From positions 1-64,000 of the forward strand of contig ADNK01003301.1 in NCBI GenBank assembly GCA_000320545.1: a DNA stretch of 64,000 nt, read 5' to 3'. A program made the translations under genes and the position numbers. Positions 22,689 to 34,375 of the stretch are shown one piece after another. The notes beneath the pieces were generated by a model. That model did no database searches. It had not been told where the DNA came from and saw nothing but the letters and a program-made list of their open reading frames with translations. The DNA comes from Bigelowiella natans CCMP2755. Lineage: Eukaryota > Cercozoa > Chlorarachniophyceae. Every line of letters starts with the position of its first letter. The stretch's first letter is position 1.

Positions 22689-22945
22689 AACACGTGGTGC
22701 TGCCACCACTGTTGCAGTCCGTGGCAGGATGTCCAATGCCGATCGCGCGCAGTTGCTAGCGCAGAGTGGGCACTTGTTCAAATGAATTATGTGTTGCTTT
22801 GTGAATGTTGAGCGCATGCGCAGAAACAGTCAAGAATGCGATCGGAATGTTCATGCAGAACATTCCCAGATCTTGCGCGGCTGGCCAATGGCAATTTGAA
22901 TTGCCCCAACCGCTAGTTGCAACAGTGGTGGCAGCACCACGTGTT
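22689..22945. repeat. 28-bp perfect inverted repeat, 201-bp spacer
   Basis: The left arm is 22689-22716, starting AACACGTGGTGCTGCCACCA. The right arm is 22918-22945, starting TGCAACAGTGGTGGCAGCAC, and is its exact reverse complement. This could be the ends of a small non-autonomous transposon or a hairpin source. No clear target-site duplication was identified by eye. Confidence 0.75.
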
Positions 22946-23551
22946 GCAGGATGACATGCGGACCATTTGTTGATGAGCTGCCCTGAGCATATCTAGATAT
23001 GCTCAACAACGCTTGGCAATCAATTGACTGCCTTCATGGCCGGCGGAGAGCTAGAGATGACGAAACCAAGCGACTGTCTAGCTAGCGCTAGGGAAGGGAA
23101 ACAAAACTAGAAAATAGGGCGCGTGCAGCATGCACGATGCGCACGCCATTTTCTTCATTTAATTTCGTGCACGAATGTGTGCATGTGCAATTTCTAGATT
23201 TGAGCGCTCTAGCGCTGCATGGCAGCCGATGCATTCTAACAGTTGCACAGCTGTCATTGGGATTTGTTATATTCGATCTAGTATACACGCGAAATGAATA
23301 TTGCGAATGTTGTGCATATTGCCCGTGCGTCCTGCCATTATTTTAGTCGTTCATATCCTCTCACGATGGCCATGTTGCAGAGCTACGACAATCTCATCGT
23401 CATGCATAAAATTATTAGACACTTTTCTTATTATTATAGCGTTGTAACGAAGCACAACAACCACGTCTCTTAACATTTAAGCGAGTTGCATTCATAGATG
23501 GCCTACTTCTAGGCTTAAATATGCCTCAGACTGCTTCCATGACGATCTCTA

Positions 23552-26480
23552 TTATGCAACCGACTTCACAGAATCAATGATTTCTCTCTCCAAATTTGGA
23601 GGGACAAAATCATATGAGTGAAGTTGCATCTGGTACTGGGCTCTTCCCTTTGATATGGACCTCAGTGTGGAGACGTACTGGAACATCTCCGAGAGAGGAA
23701 CTAGAGCCGACACTTGCTTAACGTTACCACGATCTCCCATCTCGAGGACTTGTCCACGTCTGGAGTTGATATCACCGATAACATCTCCCATGTGTTCTTC
23801 AGGGGTAGTGACATCGACCTTCATAATAGGCTCGCTAAGACGTGCCTTAGCCTTCATCATACCTTCTCTGAATGCAGCACGAGCAGCAATTTCGAAAGCC
23901 ATAACAGAGGAGTCTACATCGTGATATGCGCCATCAAGAAGGGTAGCTTTAAATCCGAGGACAGGGAACCCTGCAAGAGGTCCTCGAGTGGTCTCAGACT
24001 CAATACCTTTAACGACACCAGGAATGTACTCCTTAGGCACGGTACCTCCCTTGATTTCCGAAACGAACTGGAATCCCTCAGAGGATTCGTCATCTTCAGC
24101 TGGCGTCCAGGGTTCGAAGTCCACGACGATGCGTGCGTACTGGCCAGATCCTCCAGATTGCTTCTTGTGTGTGTAGTCGATGTTAGCCTTCTTCGTGATA
24201 GCCTCGCGGTAAGCGACCTGAGGAGCGCCGACATTGCACTCTACGTTGAACTCACGGCGCATACGATCCACAATGATGTCAAGGTGCAGCTCTCCCATAC
24301 CCTCAATAACAGTCTGACCCGATTGTTCATCACGAGAGTATCTGAAGGAAGGATCTTCTTGTGCCAGTTTGTAAAGAGCGTTGGCCATCTTTTCCTGGTC
24401 ACCCTTGGACTTAGGTTCAACAGCGATCTTAATGACAGGTTCAGGGAAGTCCATCTTTTCAAGAATCACAGGGTTCTCAGCGTCGCAGAGAGTTTCTCCA
24501 GTGGTAGTATCCTTCATTCCAACAAGCGCAACGATGTCGCCGGCACGGGCCTCAGGGATTTCCTCTCGGCTGTTTGCATGCATCAAAACCATACGAGACA
24601 CGCGCTCCTTTTTACCCTTAACAGAGTTAATGATCTGGTCGCCTTGCTTGAGAACACCGGAGTAGATGCGTGCGAAGGTAAGTGTTCCCACATAAGGGTC
24701 AGTAGCAATCTTGAACGCGAGCGCCGAGAAAGGTTCGTCGTCGCTGCTGATACGCTGTGTCTCCTCCCCGTCCTTCGTCTCACCCTTGATGGCTTCTACA
24801 TCGATAGGAGCAGGTAGGAAGTCCACAACTGCGTCTAGCAATGGCTGTACACCCTTGTTCTTGAAAGCAGTTCCGAGCATGACGGGCACGAATTCGAAGT
24901 TGAGGGTACCTTTACGAATAAGCTTTTTCAAGGTCGCCTCGTCAGGTTCCTCGCCCTCCAAATATTGTTCCATAGCATCGTCGTCCATTTCGACAGCAGC
25001 CTCGATCATTTTTTCACGGTACTCATCAGCCTTCTCCTTGAGGTCGTCAGGAATTTCAGTCTCCTCGAAGCTAGCTCCCAGACTCTCGTCGTTCCAGACA
25101 ATTGCCTTCATCTTAACAAGGTCGATTACACCCTTGAAGTCGGATTCAGTGCCAATTGGTAACTGCATAGCGACAGGTCGTGCCCCAAGCTGCTTCTCAA
25201 TCGACTCAAGGCAGTAGTAAAAGTCAGCACCAACTCGGTCCATCTTGTTGCAAAAACAGATCCTTGGCACCTTATATCTGAAATATGATAGATACCAATC
25301 AAAACAACGAAAACAGGTAGGATCATCAATATGTATTGTGGTGTGAGAAGGCGTTGATGTAGGACGGTGCTGCCATCGAAAATAAGCTGAAAAATCCGGC
25401 CACTCACTCCCTGCTATGTACACACCTGTCAGCCTGGCGCCAAACAGTCTCAGATTGTGGTTCAACACCAGAAACACCGTCGAAGACAGCAACTGCACCA
25501 TCAAGAACGCGGAGGGATCGCTCAACCTCTAGGGTAAAGTCGACGTGTCCGGGCGTATCGATGATGTTGATACGGTGATCTTTCCAGAAAGTGGTAGTGG
25601 CAGCTGATGTAATAGTGATTCCACGTTCCTAATTGTATGATACAGAAAAACTATGGATCAATCGATGAAAATATGAATTATGTGTCTGGTGAGTGAGAAT
25701 GCACATGCCGTTGAACTGTGATAGTCATCGAGTTGAGTAGAATGTTGTTAAGGATATAATGTTTATTACAAACATTTATATACCTGCTCTTGTACCATCC
25801 AGTCCATAGTCGCACCACCATCATGAACTTCACCGATTTTATACGACTTTCCGGTGTAATATAGGATTCGCTCTGTTGTTGTGGTCTTGCCAGCGTCGAT
25901 GTGAGCCATGATCCCGATGTTACGATACATATCCAAAGGAATTTCTCTGAAAAACATATGCAACAAGGAATGCGCCGTAGGTCAGCTCTTGACTGAAAAT
26001 TCTGACCCGATTACTTATTAAATACGCGCCCTCTACACTAACACCCATACCGGATCCACTTCATTTATACCTTTTTCCTGCTTCAGCTGCAGCAGCATTT
26101 ACCACAGTCGATCTTGGAGCATTATTGAGGATTTGTCGAGAAATTTTGGGAGCCTGATCTCTCTTGCGCTCAAGCATCACCTTCTGACAGAAAAGAAGAC
26201 ACATCGTCCGTCAGAATTGAGTATGCAATTTCTTTCCATCATCTATTCTCGCATCAACTTTAAGACGTGTGTGCGTATGTGTGCACGTTTGTGTGGGGAA
26301 GGGATACAAATATAACATTTTGTAACTAGGGTTCTTCTACTGCTTACTCGTGGTGGAAGCACAGAGCGAGAGAATACGGAAGGGGGTGCGCGTACGGAGA
26401 TCTTAGGTTGGGTGCTTACGACAGGAGCAGCCACATCTATGATTATCAATTGCACACTGTTAATTCTTTATTTATTCACA

Positions 26481-26514
<34 letters not shown>

Positions 26515-26674
26515 TGACGGAACCTGCGGTAATTCCGGAGTATGTAAAAGCAAAGACTCCGATCAAACCAACTGCCAACACAGCATTCAGGGCAAGACTC
26601 CAGCTCAAGCGCCTGGAACGCCTCGATCCTACTGATCCCTCCAGCCCGAAACTTGTATAATTTGTAGTCTGCAT
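23552..26674 (-). CDS. Plastid-type translation elongation factor G
   Basis: Six phase-consistent exons: 26674-26524, 26436-26348, 26183-26071, 25946-25784, 25628-25426 and 25277-23552, about 814 residues. EF-G is the GTPase that drives ribosome translocation. G motifs are visible: [20 protein letters not shown] and NKMDRVG, with the switch region [14 protein letters not shown]. The sequence closely follows the chloroplast EF-G (SCO1-type) of plants, including [13 protein letters not shown] and [19 protein letters not shown]. Exon 1 encodes a basic leader and hydrophobic stretch ([17 protein letters not shown]); exons 2 and 3 encode a Ser/Arg/Ala/Pro-rich transit-like stretch; the mature GTPase begins in exon 4. 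This two-part leader implies entry through the secretory route into a complex plastid. Mitochondrial targeting is less likely given the hydrophobic segment. Intron 1 carries a TG repeat in the sense direction. Confidence 0.95.
26485..26512. repeat. (CA)n microsatellite in EF-G intron 1
   Basis: Read on the gene's strand this is a TG repeat starting about 11 bases after the 5' splice site of the first intron. Confidence 0.9.
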
Positions 26675-26973
26675 CCCTTCACTGTGAATACCAAACGACG
26701 ACGTTCATCATCCGTACCGTAAATGACACATCGCACTTAACAAAAGGAAAGAAATTTCGTGAAATGTTTCGCAACAACGAAAAATGGATAGTAACAAATA
26801 TCCACATACAAAATATCATCGACAATCGCCCAGAAGCGCGTTTGAAATGCTAAAATCCGAACAAGGGCATTTTGTGGTGGTAGGGGGGTAGAATCACCTG
26901 CAACTCGTGTGGTCGTACAGAATTTAAGACTTATCTAGAAGTGCTACGACCTTGTGTTTGGCCCTTTTCAAAG

Positions 26974-27841
26974 TTACGTTGGGGAAAACTGGTATAAACT
27001 TAAGGACGTTTTAATCGTGAATCGATGGCATTTTGGAAAACAGTGAACCATACAAAGTGCTTTGCGACTCAGCTGTCGGCCCATTGAAGGAAATAAAAAA
27101 GCGGTAGGGTTAGTGTCAAGATACTGACGGATATTAATCGGGTACTGACCGGACAGGATGACTTTGTTGCCGCTTCTCATGCTTGCGTATCCAGACCCAC
27201 GTAATTTTAGTGAATAATCTCTGGATGCTCTCTCGATATCCATGTGACTATTGGTAGTGTCCGACAGTGTCCGAACAGATTTTCTGAGATAGTCCCCAGA
27301 GTTTCTCCACATTGGCTCTCCTACCACCGAATCTCAAAAAAGGGTTGCTAGACCTTATCGTAGAAAAATGGCGTTTTCGGGATCATTCGCTTGGTCTGCA
27401 GCTGCGAAGACATTGCTCAGGTACGCATTGACAGTTGGGATACAATTGGAAGCTTTGTTTTTTGGATCATAAAGACCTATGCACGTAGAGTCTTCTCCTG
27501 GTTCACCAAAATGCATTCGTGTTTGTATTTTGTTACATAAGGAGTGCAAGGCGAGGTCTGGCAAATCCTTATGCAGCGATAACCAAACTGTCTGGAACAG
27601 TACGTCCTCGAATGGCACCCATTTTTACGATCAGCTCGGCAACTGTCGGGATCTTTGCCGCTTCTGAGTACATGATGGCCAGTAACGCGAGTAACAACAA
27701 GATGCTACCATCGACGACTGGCGACAGCATTCGTGCGTACTTGGGGTTATCGACGGCATACGCAAAATGGTCACATTGTTGAAGACACAAGCATGCAATG
27801 ATTACAATCAGATATTTCAAAATATCATTGTAGTAAGGCAC
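26974..27841 (-). pseudogene. Doubtful reading-frame set, possible decayed or spliced gene
   Basis: Three minus-strand frames follow each other: 27841-27569 (hydrophobic, with SILLLLALLAIM), 27618-27355 and 27327-26974. The first two overlap in different frames around 27570-27620 with no good splice pair, and the first lacks an in-frame ATG at its start. They may be pieces of one broken gene, exons I cannot join, or chance. No family was recognised. The placement so close to the start of the RidA-family gene (27879) argues for caution. Confidence 0.25.
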
Positions 27842-27878
27842 ATGTTTATGCGAAACAATCTTGGTTAGAGTACCATAG

Positions 27879-28619
27879 ATGATGCGCCGTTATATTTGCA
27901 TCAGGGAAAAAGCCCCAAGGCAGAATGTTATCATTCAGGGAAAACCATTCAAAGTGACCGCAGAAAAATCAGCCGACAATTTGTACGTTACAATTGTCGA
28001 TTTGTTCGGGTAATAACAATAAGCATATAAATATATTCTTCACTTCAACTCAACCGAACTGTGGAACTGTTTCTACCAGGGAAAAAGCATTTGATCCATG
28101 CGTGCCATTCTGCAACGCATGTATAACCAAAGATGGGCATATATTTGTCTCTGGGACGATTGGAATTCATCCTGGTACCGCTACTCTCGTCGAGGGAGGT
28201 ATTGGAGCGGAAACTACAGGTCATTTACTACAAACATTCACCTGCACAATACAATATTTTTCACCCCACCCTTTAAATTGCATCTGTACTATGATATAGC
28301 GATTATGGTACTAATCGAAGCTGCTCTAAAATCTTGCGGAGCGTCAATGGACGACTTAACGAATGTCAACGGTAAGATAAAAAGGTCCAACTTACCAGCG
28401 ATTGGTGATGAATGTGAAAACATACATAGTCGATTATAATGTTATTTTTCAGTGTTTCTAAAAGATAACAATGGCCCAAGATTCAGAGAAATGAATCGCG
28501 CATACATAAAGTATTTTAAGGGAACCCCGTTGCCAGCACGGATCACAGTAGGTTGTGGTAACTTAGCGCTCGGGGCCAACGTTGAAATTCAGGCGACTGC
28601 GTACCGCAAGTCATCATAA
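27879..28619 (+). CDS. RidA (YjgF/UK114) family protein
   Basis: Four phase-consistent exons: 27879-28009, 28080-28219, 28300-28371 and 28453-28619. RidA enzymes hydrolyse reactive enamine/imine intermediates released by PLP enzymes. Visible motifs: HIFVSGTIGIHPGTA (family LYVSGQIGLDP), ALKSCGASMDDLTNVNVFLK (family EAAGSSLDDVVKVTVFLKD), MNRAYIKYF, and TPLPARITVGCGNLALGANV. The Arg in PAR corresponds to the catalytic Arg of RidA (R105 in E. coli). The C-terminus EIQATAYRKSS is also typical. The first exon encodes ~44 residues that do not match the family N-terminus; they could be a targeting extension or an incorrect exon. The core is about 120 residues, normal for the family. Confidence 0.82.
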
Positions 28620-29766
28620 CCACCCCCACTAAATTGTACCATCAGCGTGGCGTACTGGTGAATCGTATATCCGCGTTTAATGCATGGAGAGAGTTGTGAC
28701 ACGCATGCGTGCATGTGCTGCGCACATATAACAGAGACATAGTTTTATTTGTTTCTATTATCATCGTTGTGAGCGGAACGGATTCGTCCATGCGTTGCGT
28801 TCGCAGCCACAGGTGTTCGGCTCTATCTTCTGACGACCAATGTGGCCTATGAAAACTGCTACAGTCTATGCCAGCGCTATGACAGCAAAGCTAATGTGTT
28901 GTCTTTTTGCGTTGCTTGCAGCGCGACGCAGAGCGCTGCGAAGGATGGGATCTGGTGATATAGTGAGATCGACTTTGGCACCTTGTGCTGTCGCCCTAGC
29001 TGCGCAGTGCGTGCGTACCTTGTGGAAGGCAAAGACCATGTGCTACTTGCACGCCTTGCGCATGTTCACTGCCATAAACTCAGCTTGCATTTTGCATGTG
29101 CATGCGAACCACAATTGCATTGTCCTATAGTCCTTGTATGCACGATGCGTGCCATCTATGGGGTAGGCAATCTTGGAAAATTCATGTTGCCCTTATGACA
29201 ATGTGAGGAAGCAGACGTATAGACGCCGCCACATGTGACACATGTGGTGTCATCAAAGACATGCATCATCATCTCCTTCAATGTGAGGCATGCGAACACC
29301 AACAGCTCATCAGATCCCGAAACCAATTGAATGCCATCATGAATCGAAACGACGACACGAAATATAACAACGAACTGAAGCTGGAAAAGAAGCACGGACC
29401 GCTGCGCGCGCACCGCTAGACCTAAAGACCACACGACATCGACGACAAGGTACATGCAGATGCTTTCAAATGCATGATATAATGAAACACATGATGGACG
29501 AGACAAGTGGACACAACCCAAGCGCTGTATATAGCCGCCGCTGCTTTGCACAGCTACAATTGGGATAACCGCTGAAAAGATTCAATCACTTCATTTCGTC
29601 TCACAATTGTTCACTCGATAGCTTAGATCTCACAGTGCCGCGCAAGCGCGCGCTAAACCACAAGATGTTGGTGAACCTCAATCATGAATTTTTCGACTGT
29701 AATTGACAAATTGTAAAATTACGGGATGCATTCATGTTCTATGTGCAACAATTTGCATCATGTTTC
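28620..29766. other. Intergenic, RidA to UTP13 (convergent)
   Basis: No gene is seen. The sequence is rich in TGCA, GCATG and GCGC words from about 28690 to 29160 and holds one dispersed-repeat copy at 29543-29604. Confidence 0.55.
29543..29604 (-). repeat. Dispersed repeat, copy 8
   Basis: On the minus strand it reads TGTGAGACGAAATGAAGTGA, then AATCTTTTCAGCGGTTATCC, then CAATTGTAGCTGTGCAAAGC. Confidence 0.7.
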
Positions 29767-32700
29767 CTATTTCTTCTTATGGCTCTTTTTCTTTCCATTC
29801 TTCTTTTTCTTCACTCTGCCATTCTCCTTGTTTGTCTTCGCGCTGGCGTTCTTCTCTTTACCGACCTTGCTCTTCTTGGCAGCAGATTTAGGACTGCTCT
29901 TATTGCCGTTGTCAGCAGAATTTCCGGCAAAGCTGATCTTTCGTTTCTGTCCCTTTTTTGTTTGGTTAGGTGTCTTTTTTTTCTTCTTGCTACTTTTTTT
30001 TTCTACAGCATCATCGCGTTCATGGTTCACTTTGACTGCAACATCATCATTTTTGCTATCACGATTATCATGAACATCGTCGTCGCCGTTTCCTTCATCA
30101 TCATCGTCCCAGTTGCTTTCCATCTCCCCAAATCCTTCCAACCCTTCCCCGTCCTCCTCTTCGCCATCACCATTGTTGACATTTTCGAGGGGATCCTTAG
30201 TGACTCGCACCAGAATCGCATCATTTTCGTCCGAATGGTCGTTATCATGATCATCTTCATCATCGCCGTCATCTTCATCACTGCTCTCTACTTCTGCCGG
30301 AAGAGCACCACCGCCGAGCAGATATTCATTCTTCCCACCATCGTTGATGGCTCTAGAGTCTGGTAACTCCTGAAGAATGGACGTCGATGCGAGCATATAG
30401 TCCAACAGGTATGTTCGCTGTAATAGCTTGTCTAGACGCTTGAGGTGCCTTTCAGAGTACCTAGGAGGAGAGTGCTCTTTGTTATATAATACCATTTTAG
30501 TTCTTTATAATCACGTGATCATTGCATTAATTTACACCTAATCCTTACACCCATACATACTTATCCCCCCCGCTGGAACCTGATAATATGTTGCGCGGCT
30601 TCACGGAGGGGCTGTCGTATTTCTGATGACACCGTCGTGTTTGCTCCGTCCAACAGTGCGTGCTCACGAAGGAGTCGAGAGAGCACAAAATGCGCCACGG
30701 GAACGTAGTCAGTGTGCGTATTCCACTCGCGCGACCAAAGTACTATGCGAGCCCTTTCTTCAATTGTGCAATCTCCTAGAGCCTCACGTAACACCTCATC
30801 CGTGCTTGCGTGCCGGTAAAGGTGGCGAAAGATTTTAAACAGTTGTCGGGAATGTGAAAGCTTGAGCGCGATGCGAATAGCTTTTGCCCATTCCTTGTTC
30901 CGGAGGCAATTACGCAACTCTTGCTCTTTGAGGATATTATGCTCTCTCTCCATGCGTTCAGCCTCCTCTTCCTCCTCGGTTGCATCATGCCAGAACACGA
31001 TTCGAGAGTCCTCGCCACCGGTCACGATGCTTCCGCCATCACCCCAACATCGCAGCGCCCAGATTTTGTCCTATGAGAGTAGGCGATGGTGGTCGAAACA
31101 GCATAGAAAATCACGATCAACCCATTGAAGAGGAGGAGAACATCGAGACAGAGAGATAGGGGGTACGAAAATCTTATTTTTTCTCCCTTCTTCTTCACCT
31201 TCAAACTCTATTTTCTACTAACACCGCCGTATCCGCTTTCTACCTCATGCGCCTCCTCCGCAAAGGTGTTAATGCATTCGTTTGTCTTTATGGTCCATAG
31301 TTTGACCGCTGCATCGGAGCTGGCACTAAGGAGTTGAGTTCCTGCGTTGATAAAACAAACCTGCGTTACAGATGCCTCATGTCCCTGGAAGGTCCTTAGG
31401 CACGCGAAGTCTCCGTCTACAGCCCAGATCTTGATAGTTTGATCACCAGAGCTTGAGCAAACTACACGGTCAACAGGAGAGAATACCACAGACCACACGC
31501 CACGCTTATGGCCTTTGAGTGTAGCCAGAGGTGAGGTAAGATCATTCGCTTTCCATAGCTTCACAGTGCGGTCCGAAGAGCCGGTTGCTACCAGATTGTC
31601 ATCAGCTGAGACCGCAAGTCCGTTGATGTCCTTCAAGTGTGCAACCACGCCATCTGCTGACTTCTTGAGCTCTTCGATTCCACCTGAGTCATCTGTGGAG
31701 GAGTGTGATGCCTCCTTGCCTTCTATCATCATCATCATCATCTTGTTCTTCTTCTTCTTCCTTCTTAGTAGCCTGCCATAGTCCCACCGCTTCAATGTTG
31801 TATCACGTGATGTTGAGAAAAAATATGCATGTTGAGGGAGGCGGCAGCATGCAACAGCACCAATACCCTTCGTGTGACCCGATACTACTCCTACACACAC
31901 CGGTGGATGCAATATTCTCACTGTTGAAGAACCACCTAAGAGATACGAGAAAACATCAAGATGATAAATCAAGAAAACTCGGAGGTCTCCTACTTTGATA
32001 AAATGGTGCATGTGTATGAATACCTGGCACGTTGGCCTTCTCGATCGTTACAGTTCCAGCTTCGTTGAGCCGCCACAGCCTGATAGTAGTATCTTTTGAC
32101 CCAGAGAGTAGAAAGCGGTTGTCGGCGGAGATGCAGAGAGAAATCACGGTATCGTTATGCCCAACTAGTAGACGAGCGTTGAGGGTTTTCACATCATAAA
32201 CCCGAATAACAGGAGAGTTAGTTGCGACAAATACTGCATCGCCTTCCACATTCTCTGTGAATCCACTCGCTCTCTCCGTGCCGTCATTGTCCTCATCGGA
32301 ATTCTCATCCCTCTCCTTGTACTTTTGGCCGTCGACTCTCCTTTTTTCTTCGTCTTCATCGCCGTTATTCCCCGACCCCACCGCTTTCAGGATGGTGGAT
32401 AATGGTGCCCATGCGATGTCCAGTATCTCATCATTATGGCCAATGACAATCCGCGATTGATGAAATCCCATAAGGCTATGGAACCGAATATTGTGCTCCT
32501 GGGTCGAAGTCACCACTGCCCCTCCTCCTTCGACAGCATCGGCGAGAAACATCTGGAGTATGTGCGTCTTGGCTTTCTCCTGTTTGTTGTTTTGCCCCTC
32601 GCCATCCATTCTGACATTGCTGTTATTGTCACTATTCTTATCGTGTTTGTCGAGGCTTTTGCTGAACTCCATCGTCATCTTTTTCGTGTTCCATATCTTA

Positions 32701-33561
32701 AGGACCCCCTTCTCACCTCCAGTTGCAATATAACACTCGCCAAGCTTGGATCCTTCAAACAGGACGCTTGGTGGTAACGATATAACACCTTCCAGCTCCT
32801 CGTATACGGGTGTAGTGCGCAGCAAGGAGTAGTCGGACGTGTCCCACGTGTTGATTACCTTATCTCGACCTACTGTGAACATCCTCTTACCATCATAGCT
32901 GAAGGCCAAGCCCGTTGCGCTTTGAACGTGATCATCCAGTGTTCTAACACGGCGCGAATATAGTTCGGAAACCCGTATCTCACCACCTTCGGAGAGGGAA
33001 ACAACCTCCATTCTGGTACTTGTGAAATGAGGTCGGAATAAGAGTCTAGTCACTGTTCCTTGATGTCCTGTGAAACGATGCGTGCAGTGACCAGTGGCTA
33101 TATCCCAAACCCTAACGCTGCGATCGGTACTGCCTGTGGCAACAAGTGTTCCAGTGGGATCTGTCTCCATTGACAGCACCGGAAGTTGGTGGCCCTTCCA
33201 CGACTTAATCTTTTTGCCTTCATTGCTTAAGTCCCAAGTCGTTAGTAGAAGACTCTGGGCGCTAGTGATAAGAGTCTTGCCCTTCGGATCCACAGCAAAT
33301 GTGATAAAATTGTCGCTTTCGCCTGCCTCAATTTTGAGTGTGACTTGCCTGAGTAGTTGAGTTATTCTCTCAGCTATAAAACAATTAAGTTTTAGACTTA
33401 CACAACACTCACCCATCATCAATGTTGGAGATCGCAACGTCTCCATTACACCAGCAGAATAACCGAGACTGATCTTTTTGAGCTATACAAATTTTGCCTC
33501 CGGTGTAGCATGCCTGGATCGAACGATCCGTTTGGTAGGTTTTAGAAAGACGATTTCTCAT
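29767..33561 (-). CDS. UTP13: UTP13/TBL3, WD40 subunit of the SSU processome
   Basis: Phase-consistent exons: 33561-33413, 33373-32024, 31935-31244, 31070-30580 and 30460-29767. UTP13 is a UtpB-complex WD40 protein needed for early 18S rRNA processing in the nucleolus. The start MRNRLSKTYQTDRSIQACYT followed by GGKICIAQ fits the TBL3 N-terminus. Numerous WD repeats are visible (for example GSTDRSVRVWD, GSKDTTIRLWR, GSSDRTVKLWK, SSGDQTIKIWA, SSDAAVKLWT, GGEDSRIVFWHD). The Utp13 C-terminal helical domain follows (LRNKEWAKAIRIALKLSHSR, RYSERHLKRLDKLLQRTYLL). The last ~180 residues, an acidic then Lys-rich low-complexity tail, extend past the usual end. The first intron is only 39 bp. Low-complexity insertions (Asn/Asp-rich; a Lys-Met run) interrupt the second propeller. 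Confidence 0.93.
33374..33412 (-). other. 39-bp intron in UTP13
   Basis: On the minus strand it runs from GTGAGTGTTG to TTGTTTTATAG. Removing it joins ISNIDD to AERITQLL in frame. It is a multiple of three and has no in-frame stop, so retention would add 13 residues without a frameshift. Confidence 0.75.
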
Positions 33562-34375
33562 GTGAGTGCGATGGGTTCCAGCGATGAGAATTTGTTCAGC
33601 TCAGAGCACAAACAGCGCACCTACATCCATTGCCATATGAAGATTATGGTATGAGATTAGGAACTCACAAACTACGATGACCTATGATCCAAGTTTACTC
33701 GCCAGGGGAGTCAGTAACTCCACGAGGGGTCATCGTCATTATTCATTCTCCAGGCTCATCTTGCCCGTTCTGTCCTCCGAACAACAAAAGGTACGACAAT
33801 GAACAAGGAATTTGCGATGTTCATTTACTGATATATGGAGCATGAACATGTCGCACTTACCAAAAGACATTCCATAAAACAAGAAAATCAGACTCGAAGG
33901 CATTTGCAAAGGCAAGATCGTCTTTCACAGGAGGTGAAGTTGAGCAGTTCCTGATGCAATAATTCAATTCGGGGAATTCATCGGAGGTTAAACAAACTTA
34001 ATTTAGCGGCTAAGGCCGTACCTTGTGACTCCAAGAACGAAAAGTTTCAATAAAGTTCATTAAATCCCGGTATTGAACATAATAATTGAAAAATCGAGGG
34101 CATTATTTACATAACTAAAGGCTTTACAGCTAATATGGACATTTTCTCTGGGTAGTGAGTGTTTGAATAACCTGAAAATCTCTCGGTGAGCATGCGCCTC
34201 CCCCACCGCCCCCAATACCTTTTTCTTTAAATGACAGACGGTGAAATCATGGGACTTTACCTTTAGAATTGATTCCTAATCAGTTTCAACACTTTCCCAT
34301 GTTGTACAGAGAATTTTAAACATCATCTGACATGCAGATCGTTGTTTCTCAGCCACACAAGTAGCTCCAGCCATC
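33562..34375. promoter_or_regulatory. Divergent intergenic region between UTP13 and RPS3
   Basis: This 814-bp gap lies between two head-to-head genes for small-subunit biogenesis and structure and probably contains both promoters. A TTGTTTCTCAG acceptor-like site at 34342-34352, just before the RPS3 ATG, may end a 5'-UTR intron. No microsatellites occur here. The shared control is inferred from position. Confidence 0.5.

Larger units (their letters stand above)
21816..23551. other. Intergenic repeat-bearing region
   Basis: It holds three head-to-tail copies of the dispersed repeat separated by TA-rich DNA (22095-22352), a 28-bp perfect inverted repeat with 201 bp between the arms (22689-22945), and TGCA/GCATGC-rich sequence to about 23300. 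No gene is seen. Confidence 0.55.

Noticed and set aside
23714-24817. A 367-codon plus-strand open frame
   Set aside because: It is exactly antisense to the conserved EF-G GTPase exon and has no recognisable domain; long antisense frames are common opposite well-conserved, codon-biased genes.
28840-29198. Two short plus-strand frames with Cys and Ala
   Set aside because: They lie in a TGCA-rich island, have poor context and show no homology that I can see.
32257-33360. Several plus-strand frames of 67-113 codons
   Set aside because: All lie opposite UTP13 WD-repeat coding sequence.
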